Of a stretch of 64,000 nucleotides of DNA, positions 47,507 to 59,992 are shown in pieces. Numbering within the stretch: the first letter of the stretch is position 1; each line of letters begins with the position of its first letter. Source of the DNA: Silene conica (lineage: Eukaryota; Streptophyta; Magnoliopsida; Caryophyllales; Caryophyllaceae); the NCBI GenBank assembly GCA_029255685.2, contig CM055312.2, forward strand, positions 29,730,203 through 29,794,202, in the 5' to 3' direction. Position numbers and translations under genes: made by a program. The notes below the pieces were generated by a model. It was not told where the DNA came from. It was given only the letters and a program-made list of their open reading frames with translations, and ran no database searches.

Positions 47507-50441
47507 TGTAAAACCCTTCGCGAAAGCGGAAACATAAAACATACAAAGTACTAAAAATGCAGCGGAATTTAAACTTTTTAAAACATAAACAACATGCGAG
47601 GTGAATTAAAACTGAAACAGAAACTGAAACTGATATAAACAAAATAGATAAGTATAACAGTTCTAAGTACGGAAAACCAAATATATACAAAGCATGGGAT
47701 GGAACATCCCTACAGGCACCAATAGATAACGACTGTATCAAACTAGAGTCTAGCTACTCGTAAGTGTAAGTCATATGATGACAAGTGGATCATCACTCGC
47801 TAGCTCTCATCTAACCCTGTCCAACCTGCATGTACCTACATACATGAAAACATGTACGCCACAATCAGTGGAGAGTGACTAGAGTTCTCCTAGCCAGCTT
47901 TTGTAACGACACGTAACAAGCTAAACAAACAGAACACTCCAACATATATAAACATGTGAAGTATATCAATATCTCAATAACTGATCACCAACTATCACGC
48001 AATCACTAATGCACGGCTCTCAACCAACTTCGGAAACTATTTGGAATGAGAGCCGGTTTCCCTACCGGTTACCCGGTCGGGGGGTCTTTCAGTCCAAACC
48101 ATTTACGAAACTGACTAAAGAGTCATCCAATGCCTTGGATGAGCAACAACAAGTATAAACACCCATATCAACAATATCAATGTCTGTATCATCAATATCA
48201 ATACCTATATCTGACACCGTACAACTCAAGGCAAGCAGATAAAACTCAGCAAGTATAAGGTTCAGCGGTCAACTTAAGACATAACCTAAATACCCATTTC
48301 ATTCAGCAAGTATAAGGTTCAGCGGTCAACTGAAGACATAACCTAAATACCAATCATTCAACAAGCAAGGACTCAGAGGCCGACTCAAGGCATGGAACTG
48401 CCAATCAGCAAGACACTAGACTAAGAGGCGACATCAAAACGCATGGACTAGCATCCAAAAGTAAAGGACTCAGAGGCCAGCTTAAGGCATGTCCCTTCAC
48501 TACATCACAAGATACTAGACTCAGAGGCCAGCTTAAGGCATGTCCTAGCATCAAACATCTGCACTCCGGGCAAGGTGTCAGTTCCTTAGCTACCCCGTTG
48601 TGCAGCTGCTCTACTCGTCAGACTCAGAGGCCAACTTAAGGCATGTTCTAACGCGATCACAATCAAACATGTCTGGGCTCAGAGGCCAGCTTAAGGCATA
48701 TCCCAGACACGACAACCATACACATATAGGGCTCAGAGGCCAACTTAAGGCATATCCCCATATATGACAATCAACTCACGTATTAAGTTCAGAGGCCAAC
48801 TTAAGGCATAACTTAATACGCATCAATACAATATCATCAAAGTCTATGAACTAATCTATAGTTCTACTTCCTTAACTTCTAATCGACACTTAATTGATCC
48901 CAGGAACTAAGTTGAGGGAGAGCCGGTTTCCCTTTAGGTTACCCGACCGGGGGGTCTCTATCCTCTCTCCATTCCCGAACCCAATATAGTGTCGCCCATC
49001 CTCCGGGGACCTCAAACACACATGAAAGGTACACGGAACGAATTTCAATCAAAACCGAATAAACCTTTGAAAGTTATAAACAAAACAATGGGAACAGGGG
49101 CTCTCAGCCGGTCCCAGACCGTCTGCCGGTCCACCGGCTGGGAGTCCCTTCCCAAGCCCAACAACCGTCTGAAAAACAAGAGAAGAGGCGCTCAGTCGGT
49201 GGACCGTCCGCCGGCCAGCCGGCTGGGAGTCCCTTCCCTATAGCCAAAACTTCAAATCTTAAACACGAGGAGTGACTCTCAGCCGGTGTACCGGCTGCCG
49301 GCCTGCCGGCTGGGAGTCACTTCCCAAGCCCTTTGCAAAACTTGAAAACACCCAAGAAGGATCATGAGCCGGTCGACCGGCGGCCGACTGACCGGCTCAG
49401 AAACCTTCCTCAGATTTCTGAACATTCAAAATTTAACACATTGACTCTGAGCCGGCCGACCGGCTGCCGGTCAGCCCGCCGGCTCAGGGGCCGCTGTACG
49501 CAAAAACGCAATTTCCTATCAAATGCAAACTATCACAAATCGATTTAAGACTTCTAAATTAACAACATACAATGTTTACCCATTACATGAAATCATCAAA
49601 TACACTAACTACCAGCAATTAATCCCACAAACAATCCTCAATAAGAAAATGATTTGTATCCGTCTTAAGCATAGATTTCTGAAAATTAAACAATAAGCAT
49701 ATGAAACATCATCTAAGCATGGAATCATCATATGTGAACATTCCTATCATGTTACTAAGTTCAAACAACAACAATAACATTAAAAATCAGAAACTTAAAC
49801 CAATTCAAACAAGAAAAGTGCTAATATATACAATAAGGCCGAGTTTCTCATTATCGTCACCTTAAAAGCCATTCCGCTCAAAGCTCCTCCTCGACAACGA
49901 AGCTATCCACGTCCGGGTCTTCTAAGCCCTCACCTACACCATGAAAATCGGATTTAAGAGACCGAAATGCGAATTCTATAAAAATAGCCCCATTTTCGAA
50001 ATGAAGGAAATGAAAAACGGAAGTGACAGATGACTTGCAAATTCGATGAGGATTCCGAAAATGTATTTATTACCTTGATTCGGTGAACGGATGATGACGG
50101 AATTTGGAAAAGAAGATGAAGATTTAAGGAGGTTTTTGAGAAAATAAGTTTACAGTGTTCTATTTTGAGGAGATGATGAATGTCGACTGACACAAGGGTT
50201 TAGGGGTTTGTAATTGTCCTTTCCCGTTTCAAAGGAAAACGGGTTTGGTAACATGAACGGGTTTTAGGATATGAATTCAAGTTGCCAAGTTTGTATTCGT
50301 CTTAAGGACTTAAGGTTCTTAAGACGGATATTACTATTTATTTAAAACACTTTCCCAATAAATTAATAAAAAATATTATTTTATTACTTAAAATAATTAA
50401 AAACCCTTAAAATATATTTTATAAAAATACGGGATGTTACA
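47507..50441 (-). repeat. Element E 5' LTR, complete
   Basis: 2935 bp. Minus-strand start TGTAACATCCCG, end GGGTTTTACA. It contains tandem repeats (48247-48835), the palindrome series (49100-49490) and the inverted repeat near its start. It provides the empty-site reference for the Helitron and LINE in D. Confidence 0.87.
48247..48835 (-). repeat. Tandem repeats inside E LTR
   Basis: Two copies of a 57-bp unit (48247-48355) are followed by about nine degenerate units of 45-60 bp, each with a core like CAGAGGCCAACTTAAGGCAT (48370-48812). They lie at the place corresponding to the 27-bp repeats in D's 5' LTR. Spacers are not uniform and units are degenerate. Confidence 0.85.
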
Positions 50442-50534
50442 CTTTGTATCTACTGCCTCGGGAAACCGAGATGGTAACACCCTTATTTATCTAAGGAGTC
50501 CTAGTACAGACCCTTAAATAAATGGGGGTGTTAC
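50442..50534 (-). repeat. Fragment of another Gypsy LTR start, minus strand
   Basis: On the minus strand it begins TGTAACACCCCCATTTATTT, the usual LTR opening of chromovirus-type Gypsy elements, and runs 90 bp until E's LTR begins. E may have inserted just inside this older LTR. Confidence 0.6.
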
Positions 50535-51870
50535 ACATGTGGCCATTTTTCGTTTATTTTCCTGTAAATACAACTAATTTATGAACAATAATGCAAAATC
50601 AAGTTGAATCATGATCAAACATTAGTAGAGACTAAACATTGATTCCTAGAGTATGTTAGGATGATTAACTTGGACACAAATGAGATTTATGTAATTTTGA
50701 TGATTTTAATAGTTAAAATCACGCATATCCGTAAAAACCGTAAACAAATATAAGATATTTGCTCCCATAAGTTGATTTGGCATTAAAAATTGAGCATGTG
50801 CATACATATTTTATTATTGCATTTTATTTAATATGAATGACATATTTGAATGTTATTTATATAATTTGAAATTATGTAATTTTCTTAGTATGACCTTAGT
50901 TTTAATCAATATTACCCGTAATGAAAGGGAATATTGATTCGGTTGTAATTTACGTGATCTCGTATCACGGGTTTGTAATTTAATTTAAATTTCAGTTTTA
51001 CAATAGAGTAGTTGTATTATTTTATTGTAATTCCGGAGATCCAAAAGACGGTGCCATACGGAAAGGAGTTCCGACAAGACGGTGTTTTCTTGGATGGCGT
51101 GCCTATGAAGTTCAAGGGACCATGGAGTTGGTTTCCGAATTTGTAATAGTTAATTCGTTTTTACTATTACTAGGAAGGCCATACTAGGATTTTATTGCTT
51201 TATTGCTTTTATTTTTGCATTACTTATATGTTTGCATGCATAGCCAAATCGCCATAAACATGCATATTAGTTTAAATCGTTAAAAACGACCGTGTCAATT
51301 ATAATTATCGAGTTCACCAATTTAATTCGCTTAAATGAGATAGATAACAAATTGACAAGACCCCTATATTAAACAAAATAATTGAGGATTAGCCTTACCA
51401 AATAGTAGAACCCATGAGCTTCTATTTCGTGGGGTGGTGCTAGTCCAGTGGGCAGTACGAACCCCATTACGTAGGATAAGTGGGGCGATGAGGAGGATTC
51501 AGTCCAGTGGGCGGATCGCATCTCGATGCAATTGAAATTTGGTTTGCACTCAACGGAAGTGTAGAGGACCAATGGTCAATGTGTTCCGGGCTAAGATGAA
51601 TAAATAATGATTTGTCATCAACCAAGAGTTCTATGGTAGAACCGGTTTATTTTAACCCACCAAACCATATTTTTAGGTTGGAGTTCCAGTGGTTCACGAT
51701 TTCGGTGGTATGGGTTTGGGTCTTGGAATCATTTATAAAATTGGATAGAAGTCATTTTATAGATGCATCAACTTAGTAAAAATGTTTACAAGTTAAAATT
51801 AAAAAGATTAGCATTTAATTTCTTCATATGTTCAAAATTTTGTAGTTAAGTCTTCAAATCAATATCAATC

Positions 51871-52779
51871 ATGACCGTTTCCACTACTACAAACACTTCA
51901 TGGCTACGTTCCTTCATGGATCGTTGTAAGTTAGAAAAGAATGGGGCAAACTTTGCCGATTGGGATGCCCAACTTTTGTTGGCGGCACAAGGTGACGGTA
52001 AGACCGAATACCTCATCGAAGAATCACCTCCTGAACCTGCAGATAATGCCACCGCCGCAGCCAGGCGACCCTATGATACTTATTAAAAGTAGTATGCGGC
52101 AATAAAAAATGTTTTGATCTTCTCGATGGAGCTAGAACTCCAAAGGAGTGCCATAAAGATTGGCACGGCCTATGAGATCTACTCCAGGCTTGTGACAATG
52201 TTCTCGAAGGCTTCGAGAATTGTTCAATACGAGGCGGCATCGGCCTTCTTTGATCTCAACCTTAAGGAGGGGCAAAAGGTTAGCCCACATGTGCTCAAGT
52301 TAATTGAGCATGTAGAAACCCCAAGGTTGAATCAAGTGGAAATTCCTAAGGAACTTGTGATTGACAGAATCCTCCACTCCTTGTCTAGGGTGAAAACTTA
52401 TGTACAATTCCGGGTGAATTTCAACATGAGGAACCAAGACATCTCACTTGATGAATTGCACAATATGATTGTGCAAGCTGAAAGGGATATGGGCCTAAAT
52501 GTTAGTGCCCCTAAGGATGTGCTCAACATTAATGTTAAGAGCAAAGGGAAGTTCAAAAGGAAGAGTAAGGCAAAGGGGAAGCAACCTTCCAAAGGTTCAA
52601 AGAAAGTGTCTTCTGAGGCAAGCACCTCAAATCCCAACAAGTGCCCTCATCAAGGAGCTAAGTGCTTTTATTGCAATGGCAAAGGACATTGGAAGAGGAA
52701 CTGTTCCAAATATCTCAGCGATCTCAAGGCTGGGAAAATTCTTCCAGTTGGTACGATAACTATCCCAATTTTATGTTAA
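51871..52779 (+). pseudogene. Copia C gag, fossil
   Basis: Distant similarity to A/B gag: NGANFADWDAQLLLAAQGDG matches the SNFSDWEAALRNAAIADG part, and RIVQYEAASAFFDL matches RIVSYEHTCRFFEA. A lysine-rich stretch precedes a CCHC knuckle (CFYCNGKGHWKRNC) near 52665. It appears broken about once. No pol follows. Confidence 0.85.
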
Positions 52780-55700
52780 AACTCAACTAATGTATTATGA
52801 TACAAGTTGTGATGTGAATGCTCTTCTTACTTGAATTAGGGCATGGAAGCAAAGATAAGGGAAAGGAAAAACAAGCATGATGGATCAATGGGAACTAAGG
52901 GTAGCTCCCCTCGGGATGATCAAAGAGCTTTGTTTTTCGCTTATTTTGCTAGTATTTCAAAGTGTTGTAAGAACAATTTAGAACCTATGTTTCATTTCCT
53001 TGTAGGACAAGGAAGGGTAATCCTTGAACAATTTGTTGTAATTTGGATGATGTAGTGACTTGGTTTTCAACCCAAGTCACTATCGGTTTTATAATTATGT
53101 TCTTATTTGGTTTAACACTTGCTAATCATAAACATAGAATAAAATTGATTGTCATACTTCAAAGTATGATCATTGAAAATCGAACATGTATGGGATACTT
53201 ATTTCGAAATTATTGAGTTTAGAACTCAATTAAGAGGAAAAGTTATCAACCATCCAAAACTATCTAAGATTTAAATCGAATATTTTCTGTAATAAATCAC
53301 AAGGGTACACAAACCAACATCAAAGTCATTGCTTGTGGCCTTAGTGGCTATCTTTGATAATGAAATGAGATTATTATTACAATGATAGAGTGGGAGAAAT
53401 TTGAAAAAGCCACAAATATCATATGATTTTGATTAACATAATAGATATGATCTATTGGTGAATAGTAGGATTTATTGTGTTTTGTTTGTGTAAAAGATTT
53501 AGAAGGTAGATTAAGTTGTGGATGGGATCTACGATTTGAGAAAATCTACGCCTTACGATTTTAGAAGGTAGATTAAGTTGTGGATAAGATCTACGATTTG
53601 GTAAAAATCTACGCCTTATGATCCCAACGGCCCCGGCCCTGGAGGATACTTTAAGAATAAATTCTTAAAGTTAGTAATGAAAAATTCTATACATGGACAA
53701 GATCCATGATAGAGTCCTCGTACAGTATAAGATAAGATAAATGTGGGGAACTGAAAGTTCCCACACACAAAAATTATATACCATAAGAAAAGACTCTTAT
53801 AGAAACTACGGGAGGACACTCGAAGAAAATTATTCAAACGATTTTGCAAAGGCTCAAGAAAGGATTCTTGGATTTAGAGGTGATCTAAATGTGCCAATGC
53901 AAATTCTAAGACCCATGAAATTTATAAGATATACATGCTAATAAATGAGATTTATTGAGAGAAGCATAGGTTGACATGTGCAAAAACCGCTTTTCAAAAG
54001 GGTATTTGAAAAGGATGTGACTATTAGCACATATGGTTTAGTCCCAACCATTTTAATTCATTAAATGTTAAGGAACATTGAATTGAGTGGGAGCTTTATG
54101 ATTTACGGATAAATATAAAGTTCAGTGGGAGTTCTCGCTCCAGGATTTGAACCTATTGAGTCCTAGGACGACTTCGGGATTCTCAGAATCAGGCAAGAAC
54201 AAGAGTTTAGTGGGATTAAACGTTATCTAAAACAACTCATTGCTCGTTTGGAATGAAGCATTGATACTTATGAAAAGTATATGAGTTTTTAATTCTAGAT
54301 GACAAATTGATATGAATTAAATCTAATTGAACATGGGATGTTTAATTGAGATTGTAAAAGACATCTTGTTTATAAAGTATTAAGGTTGTTCATAGAGATG
54401 AAGATAGTATCACCATGATGAGATCATGGAAATTTATCGAACCTTAAGTACTATTGTTTTACACGTTTTAAATTCACTAATGTTTCCGCCATTAGTATAA
54501 TCGTGTAAAACTGGGTGCACGCCGCTTGCAGAATAACCTGTTGAGTAGGTGTTAAATCAATGATTAAACCTTGATGAATTGTCAAAGTATTCTCCAATGG
54601 AGATGAGAGACAAATTCAAGATTTTGGAAGAAAACTGAGTCATATGGTAAAAGGTTTACAACGACTCAAGTTCCAAGACATCAAGCAAAGAGTTATGATA
54701 ATATTTGGCTTACATTCATTGACTATGCATTTCAATGACTTGTATTTTAACTACATGGTCATCACAAGATTCTACAAAATGTATAAGTTCACAAATTATG
54801 TAAAGGCATTGCTGTAGCTGGGAGCTATACAATGCACATAATCTTATTCGCTAGTCATGAGATGACTTATCTCTTTCAGATGAAAGAGCATGTATGGATA
54901 CGATCCGTAGAGTGAACGCTCGCATGTGGTAAACCTGGTTTACTCGAAATGAAGATAATTACAATTTTAAATGAAATAAACGAGAAATCTTTAAGCTGAT
55001 TGTAAATTAAATGGTGATCAAAGGTTGACCACTTGGATGGTGTAATCCACTAATCGTTTGAGTTATTCATAACTCACCAAAGGTCAAGTAAAATTCAAAT
55101 GGGATGGCAAGACCATATTGAACCCTATTAAAGTGAATTGAATTATCATGACCTCGCCCCTAGTTGCTTAAGTGAGGTGACATCTCAATGCAACTGGATG
55201 TGTGATGCGATTGATGGCGAGTTCAATTGCTATAGAGTCATACGGGATGACTAGTCGATCACCTAGGCATAGACATGTTAAGACATATTTGCCGGGCTAA
55301 TGCCCGCTGATAGAGCTCTGGCGTACTCTTATTAAAAGACTGTCTGGTCGTGGCAGGAGCATCTATCGTGTTTCACATGAGTCAGTTCTTGGACTAATGA
55401 CTGTTCTATGAGGTGGCATAGTTTTCAGATTAACTTTGATTTATGTCCTAACACCTTCGTAAATGGGGTTTATAAGGACATATTTTGGGTTATGATGGGC
55501 TGTGGCCAGCCGGAAGGAATAGGTCGATTAGGAATTGTCCACCCCTTGTCAGGGTTGAGAAATATCTCTAGGCCACTCGAGGAGAATAAAAACTAGAAAT
55601 GCGTGGCCCAGCTCGGAAGGTATCTATGGTAGATAATTTCGGTCAGTAGTTATAACTCCAGATCGAGAAAAACCACTCTAGATTAAAATCAATTGCGGGC

Positions 55701-55793
55701 AAGACCTGAGAGGACGCCATGCATTATTGAGTGGGAGATAGTAATAGGGCAAGAGAATTGGTAACACACACTTGTCTCGGACAAGTGGGAGAT
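52780..55793 (+). other. Copia C non-coding body and 3' untranslated region
   Basis: No coding similarity found. It holds a 62-bp tandem duplication (53496-53624) and repeated polypurine-like words AGTGGGAG (near 53390, 54090, 54124, 55730 and the terminal one at 55783). Confidence 0.7.
53496..53624 (+). repeat. 62-bp tandem duplication
   Basis: Two copies of a unit containing TAGAAGGTAGATTAAGTTGT and AAAATCTACGCCTTA. Confidence 0.88.
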
Positions 55794-55883
55794 TGTTGGA
55801 GGAAGTGTCCTCGACAACAGTGTGTTGACATAATTACAACTCATTTGAATGAAACACAACTGGGAGTGTTACTCTTTTAAAGT

Positions 55884-55961
55884 CGACTGATCAACATTTA
55901 CCGATAATGATAGGCTGTCTAGAGTTTGACATTATCGTCATATGATGGCGGTGATCAGTCG
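55884..55961 (+). promoter_or_regulatory. Two-stem inverted repeat in Copia C 3' LTR
   Basis: Outer arms CGACTGATCA/TGATCAGTCG and inner arms CGATAATG/CATTATCG. Second copy of the structure at 33514-33591. Confidence 0.85.
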
Positions 55962-56209
55962 ATCCCTTAAGGTCATATCTTTAGGGAATTCCGTCTCAAT
56001 GGAATAATTAATTAATATCGTATTGGATACGAATTAATTAATAACTGGAAATTTGGAAATAATTTTTACATGACGAATATTTTATAACGAGATTATAATA
56101 ATAATAGTCAAAGTAATAAAATCGTTTTTATTACTCGGTTTTTATTTATTCGTTTGGGAAACGATTAAATTGAGAATGAACGCGGTTGATCATACACTAG
56201 TAGAAAAAC

Positions 56210-56385
56210 ATTGATTTGCGGCGCTCCATTTGCGGCGTTTTTACCAAATAGCAGCAAATAGAAATTAAATTTAATAAATCTTTAAAAAATACACAATGTA
56301 ATTTGAGGCGTTTATTAAAAAAACGCCGCAAATAGAGATTAAGAGGCGTTTTAACACAAAACGCAGCAAATAATATTTTAAAGAA
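56210..56385 (+). repeat. CACTA left subterminal repeats
   Basis: At least five copies of TTTGCGGCG, ACGCCGCAAAT and close variants in both orientations. Such motifs bind the TnpA-like protein in CACTA elements (family knowledge). Confidence 0.85.
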
Positions 56386-57235
56386 AAAAGCAATTACTCA
56401 GTCATCGTTGTCAAAAACACAAATTATCCCTCATCCTCATCCATCATCCATCATCCATCATCCTCTCATCTCTCAAAAGTCTTACACCTCTCAATCCACC
56501 GCGTCAACCAAGGCAGTCAACCACTACGAACCACCGTCCTTCGCGCTCCACGGCGTGTCACCGTATTGTTAACTACCGCGTTTTCGCGACTTTTCCTGTC
56601 AGGTTTGTCACTCACCATCCCGATGTCCCACCATAATTAACATTGTGCCCATTGGATGCAGGTTATTATTCTTACTCATATCCTCTCCGCCTCCTTATTC
56701 AGTTTCCTATTTTATAAGTACTCCGTATTTGATTTCAATTGAATAATTTCATTACTTAGGGTTTATAGATAATTCAATTTTTTTATGATTCCTTGTTTAA
56801 ATAGTTTTGAATAATACTCATAGGGTTTAAATTTCCCTTGTTAGTTTTAATGGTTTTGTCTTAATGCAGTGGTATGTCTGATGCACTCTCCATTGCTTCC
56901 GATCTTGGTTTTCGCTTCGCTTCTATTCATGTTTTGATTTCTAATTTTGCTCTTCAATTTGGGTATATTGTATATTCTTTTCTATTTTAATTGAAAGTTG
57001 TTATCTTGAATCTGAATTGCTAATGAAATTTGTTGATTTTGTGAGGTGCATTGTTAAATTTCTGCGTGATTTCGATTAGCTATATGATTATCCCTGTGGG
57101 CATTTTTGTTTGGGCATTACTGTATGGGTGTTTCAACCAATTGTATGTGCTAAAATTTACTTTGGTTTATCATGAATTTGGCAAGAGTGCAAGACTGCAA
57201 GAGTGAGACTTTGTTTGTATGAATACGTCACCAAG
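56386..57235 (+). other. CACTA interior, left part
   Basis: Contains a short CATC-rich microsatellite (56436-56466) and GC-richer sequence (56495-56630) that looks like a captured 5' untranslated or promoter region. No protein is recognised. Confidence 0.5.
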
Positions 57236-57250
57236 GAAAATTAGATATTA

Positions 57251-57824
57251 ATTCTTATGATGGCTGTTCAACAGAAACTATCTACCATTGATCAATTGGT
57301 GGCAAGAGGAAATTCCATGGTGAGTAGATGTTGTCTGTGTAAGGCAGATTCTGAAACAGCAGCTCATTTGTTTTTTAAATGCTCTTACACAAAGGATATC
57401 CTTGTGCAGATTACGAGTTGGACAGGCATGCATACTCTGCATACTAATCTAAAAAATCTTCTCATATGGGTCAAGTGCAGGAGAGTTAAAAAACATTGGA
57501 AGGGAAGCTGGATTACTTGCTGTATTGATGCACTGGTGTATAACATCTGGTCTGAAAGGAACTTAAGAACTTTTGAAGGAAGAGAACGAACAGTAGAAGC
57601 AATGATTAGAGAAATACAATTTCAGGTCTGTGCAGATTTGTTGAATGGGAGGAAAGGAGGTAATGAACAGGAGATCCTAAATCATCTAGCAACTAGTTAG
57701 ACTTCATTAGCATGGTGTTTTTCTTAGAGGATATCCATTTGTAAGACATCTCATGTATTCCGTTTTGAAATATAATGACAAAATACCTTCTTGCAAAAAA
57801 AAAAAAAAAAAAAAAAACAAAAAA
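57251..57824 (+). mobile_element. 5'-truncated LINE fragment inside CACTA
   Basis: Flanked by a 15-bp duplication gaaaattagatatta (57236-57250), found with one mismatch at 57825-57839. It ends in a poly(A) tract from 57795. The frame 57257-57700 gives 147 residues matching the C-terminal zinc-binding region of plant LINE reverse transcriptases: CCLCKADSETAAHLFFKC, then ALVYNIWSERNLRTFEG. Only the last part of ORF2 is present. Confidence 0.92.
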
Positions 57825-57852
57825 GAAAATTAGAGATTAAGGATTATCAACC

Positions 57853-58020
57853 GTTTAGTTCAGTGGTGTGTAGTAGTATGTTTAATCAAGTAACGTGAAA
57901 TGTGATTAAATTTTGCTATCCTAGGGGCTCAATTCATTACTATGTTTAGTTCAGTGGTGGGTAGTAGACCTAGTAGTATGTTTAGTTCAGTGGTGTGTAG
58001 TAGTATGTTTAATCAAGTAA
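57853..58020 (+). repeat. Short repeats in CACTA interior
   Basis: Three copies of GTTTAGTTCAGTGGTG with GTAGTAGTATGTTTAATCAA in two of them. Confidence 0.8.
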
Positions 58021-58496
58021 GGAAGTTTACTTGCCTAATTTAAATCTTGTTTCCTATTTGGTTTTATCATCCTCATTGAGTAAGTAGACCAATTAGTTTC
58101 AATGTTGTTTTCGAAACTCTTCTGACTACTTACATAGGCAACTTGATCCCTTTAACTTTCCTTTAGCTGATCATGGTTTTCTCCCTGAATATTGTCCTTC
58201 ATTTTTTCAAGTGACAAAAAATAGCTTTCTTGTAAACTTTTTGGCTAAGCTATGATGTAGCTAATTTTGGCGAATTTTATCTTAAACATTTAATTTGTTC
58301 AGCTTTCTCAATAATTTTGCAGTGAAGATTATTAATCCGACAATATTGCTAAAGCTATGACATGTACGGAGTGTGACAGAGGTCGAAAAGTTATATTTGC
58401 GGTTTATCCCGAAAGCTATACATAAGCATTACCTTTTTCAAACTTCTATTTATTTATTCTTGACTAATTATGTGAAAATATTCTCATTGTTCGCTT

Positions 58497-58745
58497 TATT
58501 TAACCGAAGTGATCAGACTGATGTTGCTGTTGTACGCTAGCATTCCCTGCAGACTGTTGCTGCTGCTGCATATTAGCAATTTTTGCAGTTTGATATTGTT
58601 GATGCACTGGAGCACTCACTTCAGACTGTTGTTGTTGCTGCAAAATAACTGCAGACTGCTTGTTTTGTTGCACGGTGCTAGTACTTGCTGGCAAAATTGG
58701 TAATTTCTGCTTGTGGACAGCTTTCCATATTTGGTTGCCAGTTAG
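58497..58745 (-). pseudogene. Captured glutamine-rich exon in CACTA
   Basis: The minus strand reads KAVHKQKLPILPASTSTVQQ followed by several short Q-runs and ends in a stop after HQSDHFG. The frame stays open upstream of the first methionine. Its composition resembles low-complexity parts of plant transcription-related proteins, but I do not recognise the parent gene. It lies opposite to the kinesin and DUF639 pieces, so it is a separate capture. Confidence 0.5.
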
Positions 58746-59265
58746 AGTTTTTTGAGTTACTTGTTTGCGTCTATAGATTATTAATTTTTTTAGCTGAACA
58801 AGGTTACTTGATTTTGTAACTTATATATGTTTTAGAAGTACAACTAAGTTTTCAGTTCCATAGTTGAAGGAAATCGCTTTGGCGATGAAGAATTCGGGTA
58901 AAATGTTCTGCCTTTTCTTCTTTTGCTTCATTTTTTCCATATTAAATTTTTCCGACTCATTCTGTTCTGCATGCATACTGACACTATTTTTAAATGAAGT
59001 TGCCATTCATGACTTGATTTCAAGGACGGACTTGTTCGAAATATGTTTAAACTACATGATTTAACAGCACTCTTGAGGTCTTAGGTCTTGGTGCTGATAT
59101 ATGTTGTAATAAATGTGCAAGGTCTTTATTCCAGTGATGATGATGATAATCGGCGACTTCGGATTAATTGTTATATCTTGAAGCTTTCTAGTTGTATTGA
59201 TATTTTGTTGATTTTTATGTTCTTGAGTTAAGATAATCGGATCAAGCTTGCTAACCTTGCCTAGT

Positions 59266-59430
59266 TTTGAATTAATGGTGTTGGCTATTAAGGATATGTT
59301 TACCAAGATTCGGCAGAGAAGTGTTGACGGGAACGATACTGTCCACCTTTCTTATCTTGAGGTTTATAATGAGACTGTCAGGGATTTGCTTTCTCCTGGA
59401 AGGCCTTTAGTCTTTAGAGAAGATAAACAG
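59266..59430 (+). pseudogene. Captured kinesin-8 motor exon 1 in CACTA
   Basis: The exon encodes MVLAIKDMFTKIRQRS then TVHLSYLEVYNETVRDLL and SPGRPLVFREDKQ. This is a middle part of the kinesin motor domain in the form typical of plant KIN-8. An acceptor AG precedes it at 59264-59265 and a donor GT follows at 59431. Only a small part of the motor is present, with neither P-loop nor switch motifs. It is a gene fragment carried by the transposon. Confidence 0.88.
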
Positions 59431-59542
59431 GTATTTTGGCCTCACTCGACTGCCCTAAGTCATGTATAACCCGATGACAAGGTCATTGATATGAAGAATA
59501 CTGTATGACTTGTCTAACATATTTGGTTTAACTTTCTTCAAG

Positions 59543-59592
59543 GAATTTTGGAAGCTGGTTTGTCACAATATAGAGCTTATTCTACTGATGAG
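59543..59592 (+). pseudogene. Captured kinesin-8 motor exon 2 in CACTA
   Basis: Reads ILEAGLSQYRAYSTDE, which directly follows exon 1 in KIN-8 proteins. It is flanked by a likely acceptor AG (59541-59542) and donor GT (59593). With these sites the join to exon 1 appears one base out of frame. Retention of the intron shows that genomic DNA, not cDNA, was captured. Confidence 0.82.
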
Positions 59593-59992
59593 GTGATTTG
59601 TTTTTCATTGTCTTCTAACGTTTTACTCTTTAACCGTAAATTGAATAGGATGTCTTATTGAATCATCTGTGGTTGAATCGTCGGGCTGTGTCTTGTTGCT
59701 TCTGTCTGAGATCTGTTTGTGTCTGGTTGCGATCACGAAGTTTCAAGTCATATGGTTCTGACTGGATACTATTAACTGATCTTCCTTTAGGACCCATAGC
59801 GTCTCAGCCTATCGTCTCTTGCTAAAAGATCAGAATTCACGTTGCTCTTCTGATTGAGAATTCGACAACCTGTACTTAGGCCATTAATAATGACCGTAGA
59901 ATGATAGACCTAGTTTTTGGGAAATCGGTATCAACCATATTGCTTATGCTTTCTGCCCAGATTTTTGACCTGGGTTTCTCTTTCAATTTTAG

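Larger units (their letters stand above)
45554..50441 (-). mobile_element. Element E, Tekay-like relative of D, minus strand, pol absent
   Basis: Parts on the minus strand: 5' LTR (50441-47507, 2935 bp), primer site (47504-47493), gag (about 47343-46021) and an LTR tail (46020-45554). No pol region is found. It shares gag and LTR sequence with D at high identity. It is a broken copy, placed tail to tail with D. Confidence 0.87.
50535..55793 (+). mobile_element. Copia C internal region, pol-less
   Basis: Leader (50535-51870) resembles in layout the leader of A/B, with phrases such as GGAAGGCCATACTAGGA. Gag follows (51871-52779), then 3 kb without coding. The end resembles the 3' untranslated region of A/B (GGCCACTCGAGGAG) and closes with the polypurine tract ACAAGTGGGAGAT. 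Protease, integrase, RT and RNase H are not seen. C is a relative of A/B but another family. Confidence 0.82.

Noticed and set aside
48360-48830. Spaced repeats resembling a CRISPR array
   Set aside because: Units are degenerate, spacers unequal, and the region is inside a plant LTR; they are ordinary tandem repeats.
58509-58703. Plus-strand leucine-rich frame opposite the glutamine-rich exon
   Set aside because: It is the antisense of CAG/CAA runs; the minus-strand reading is more protein-like.
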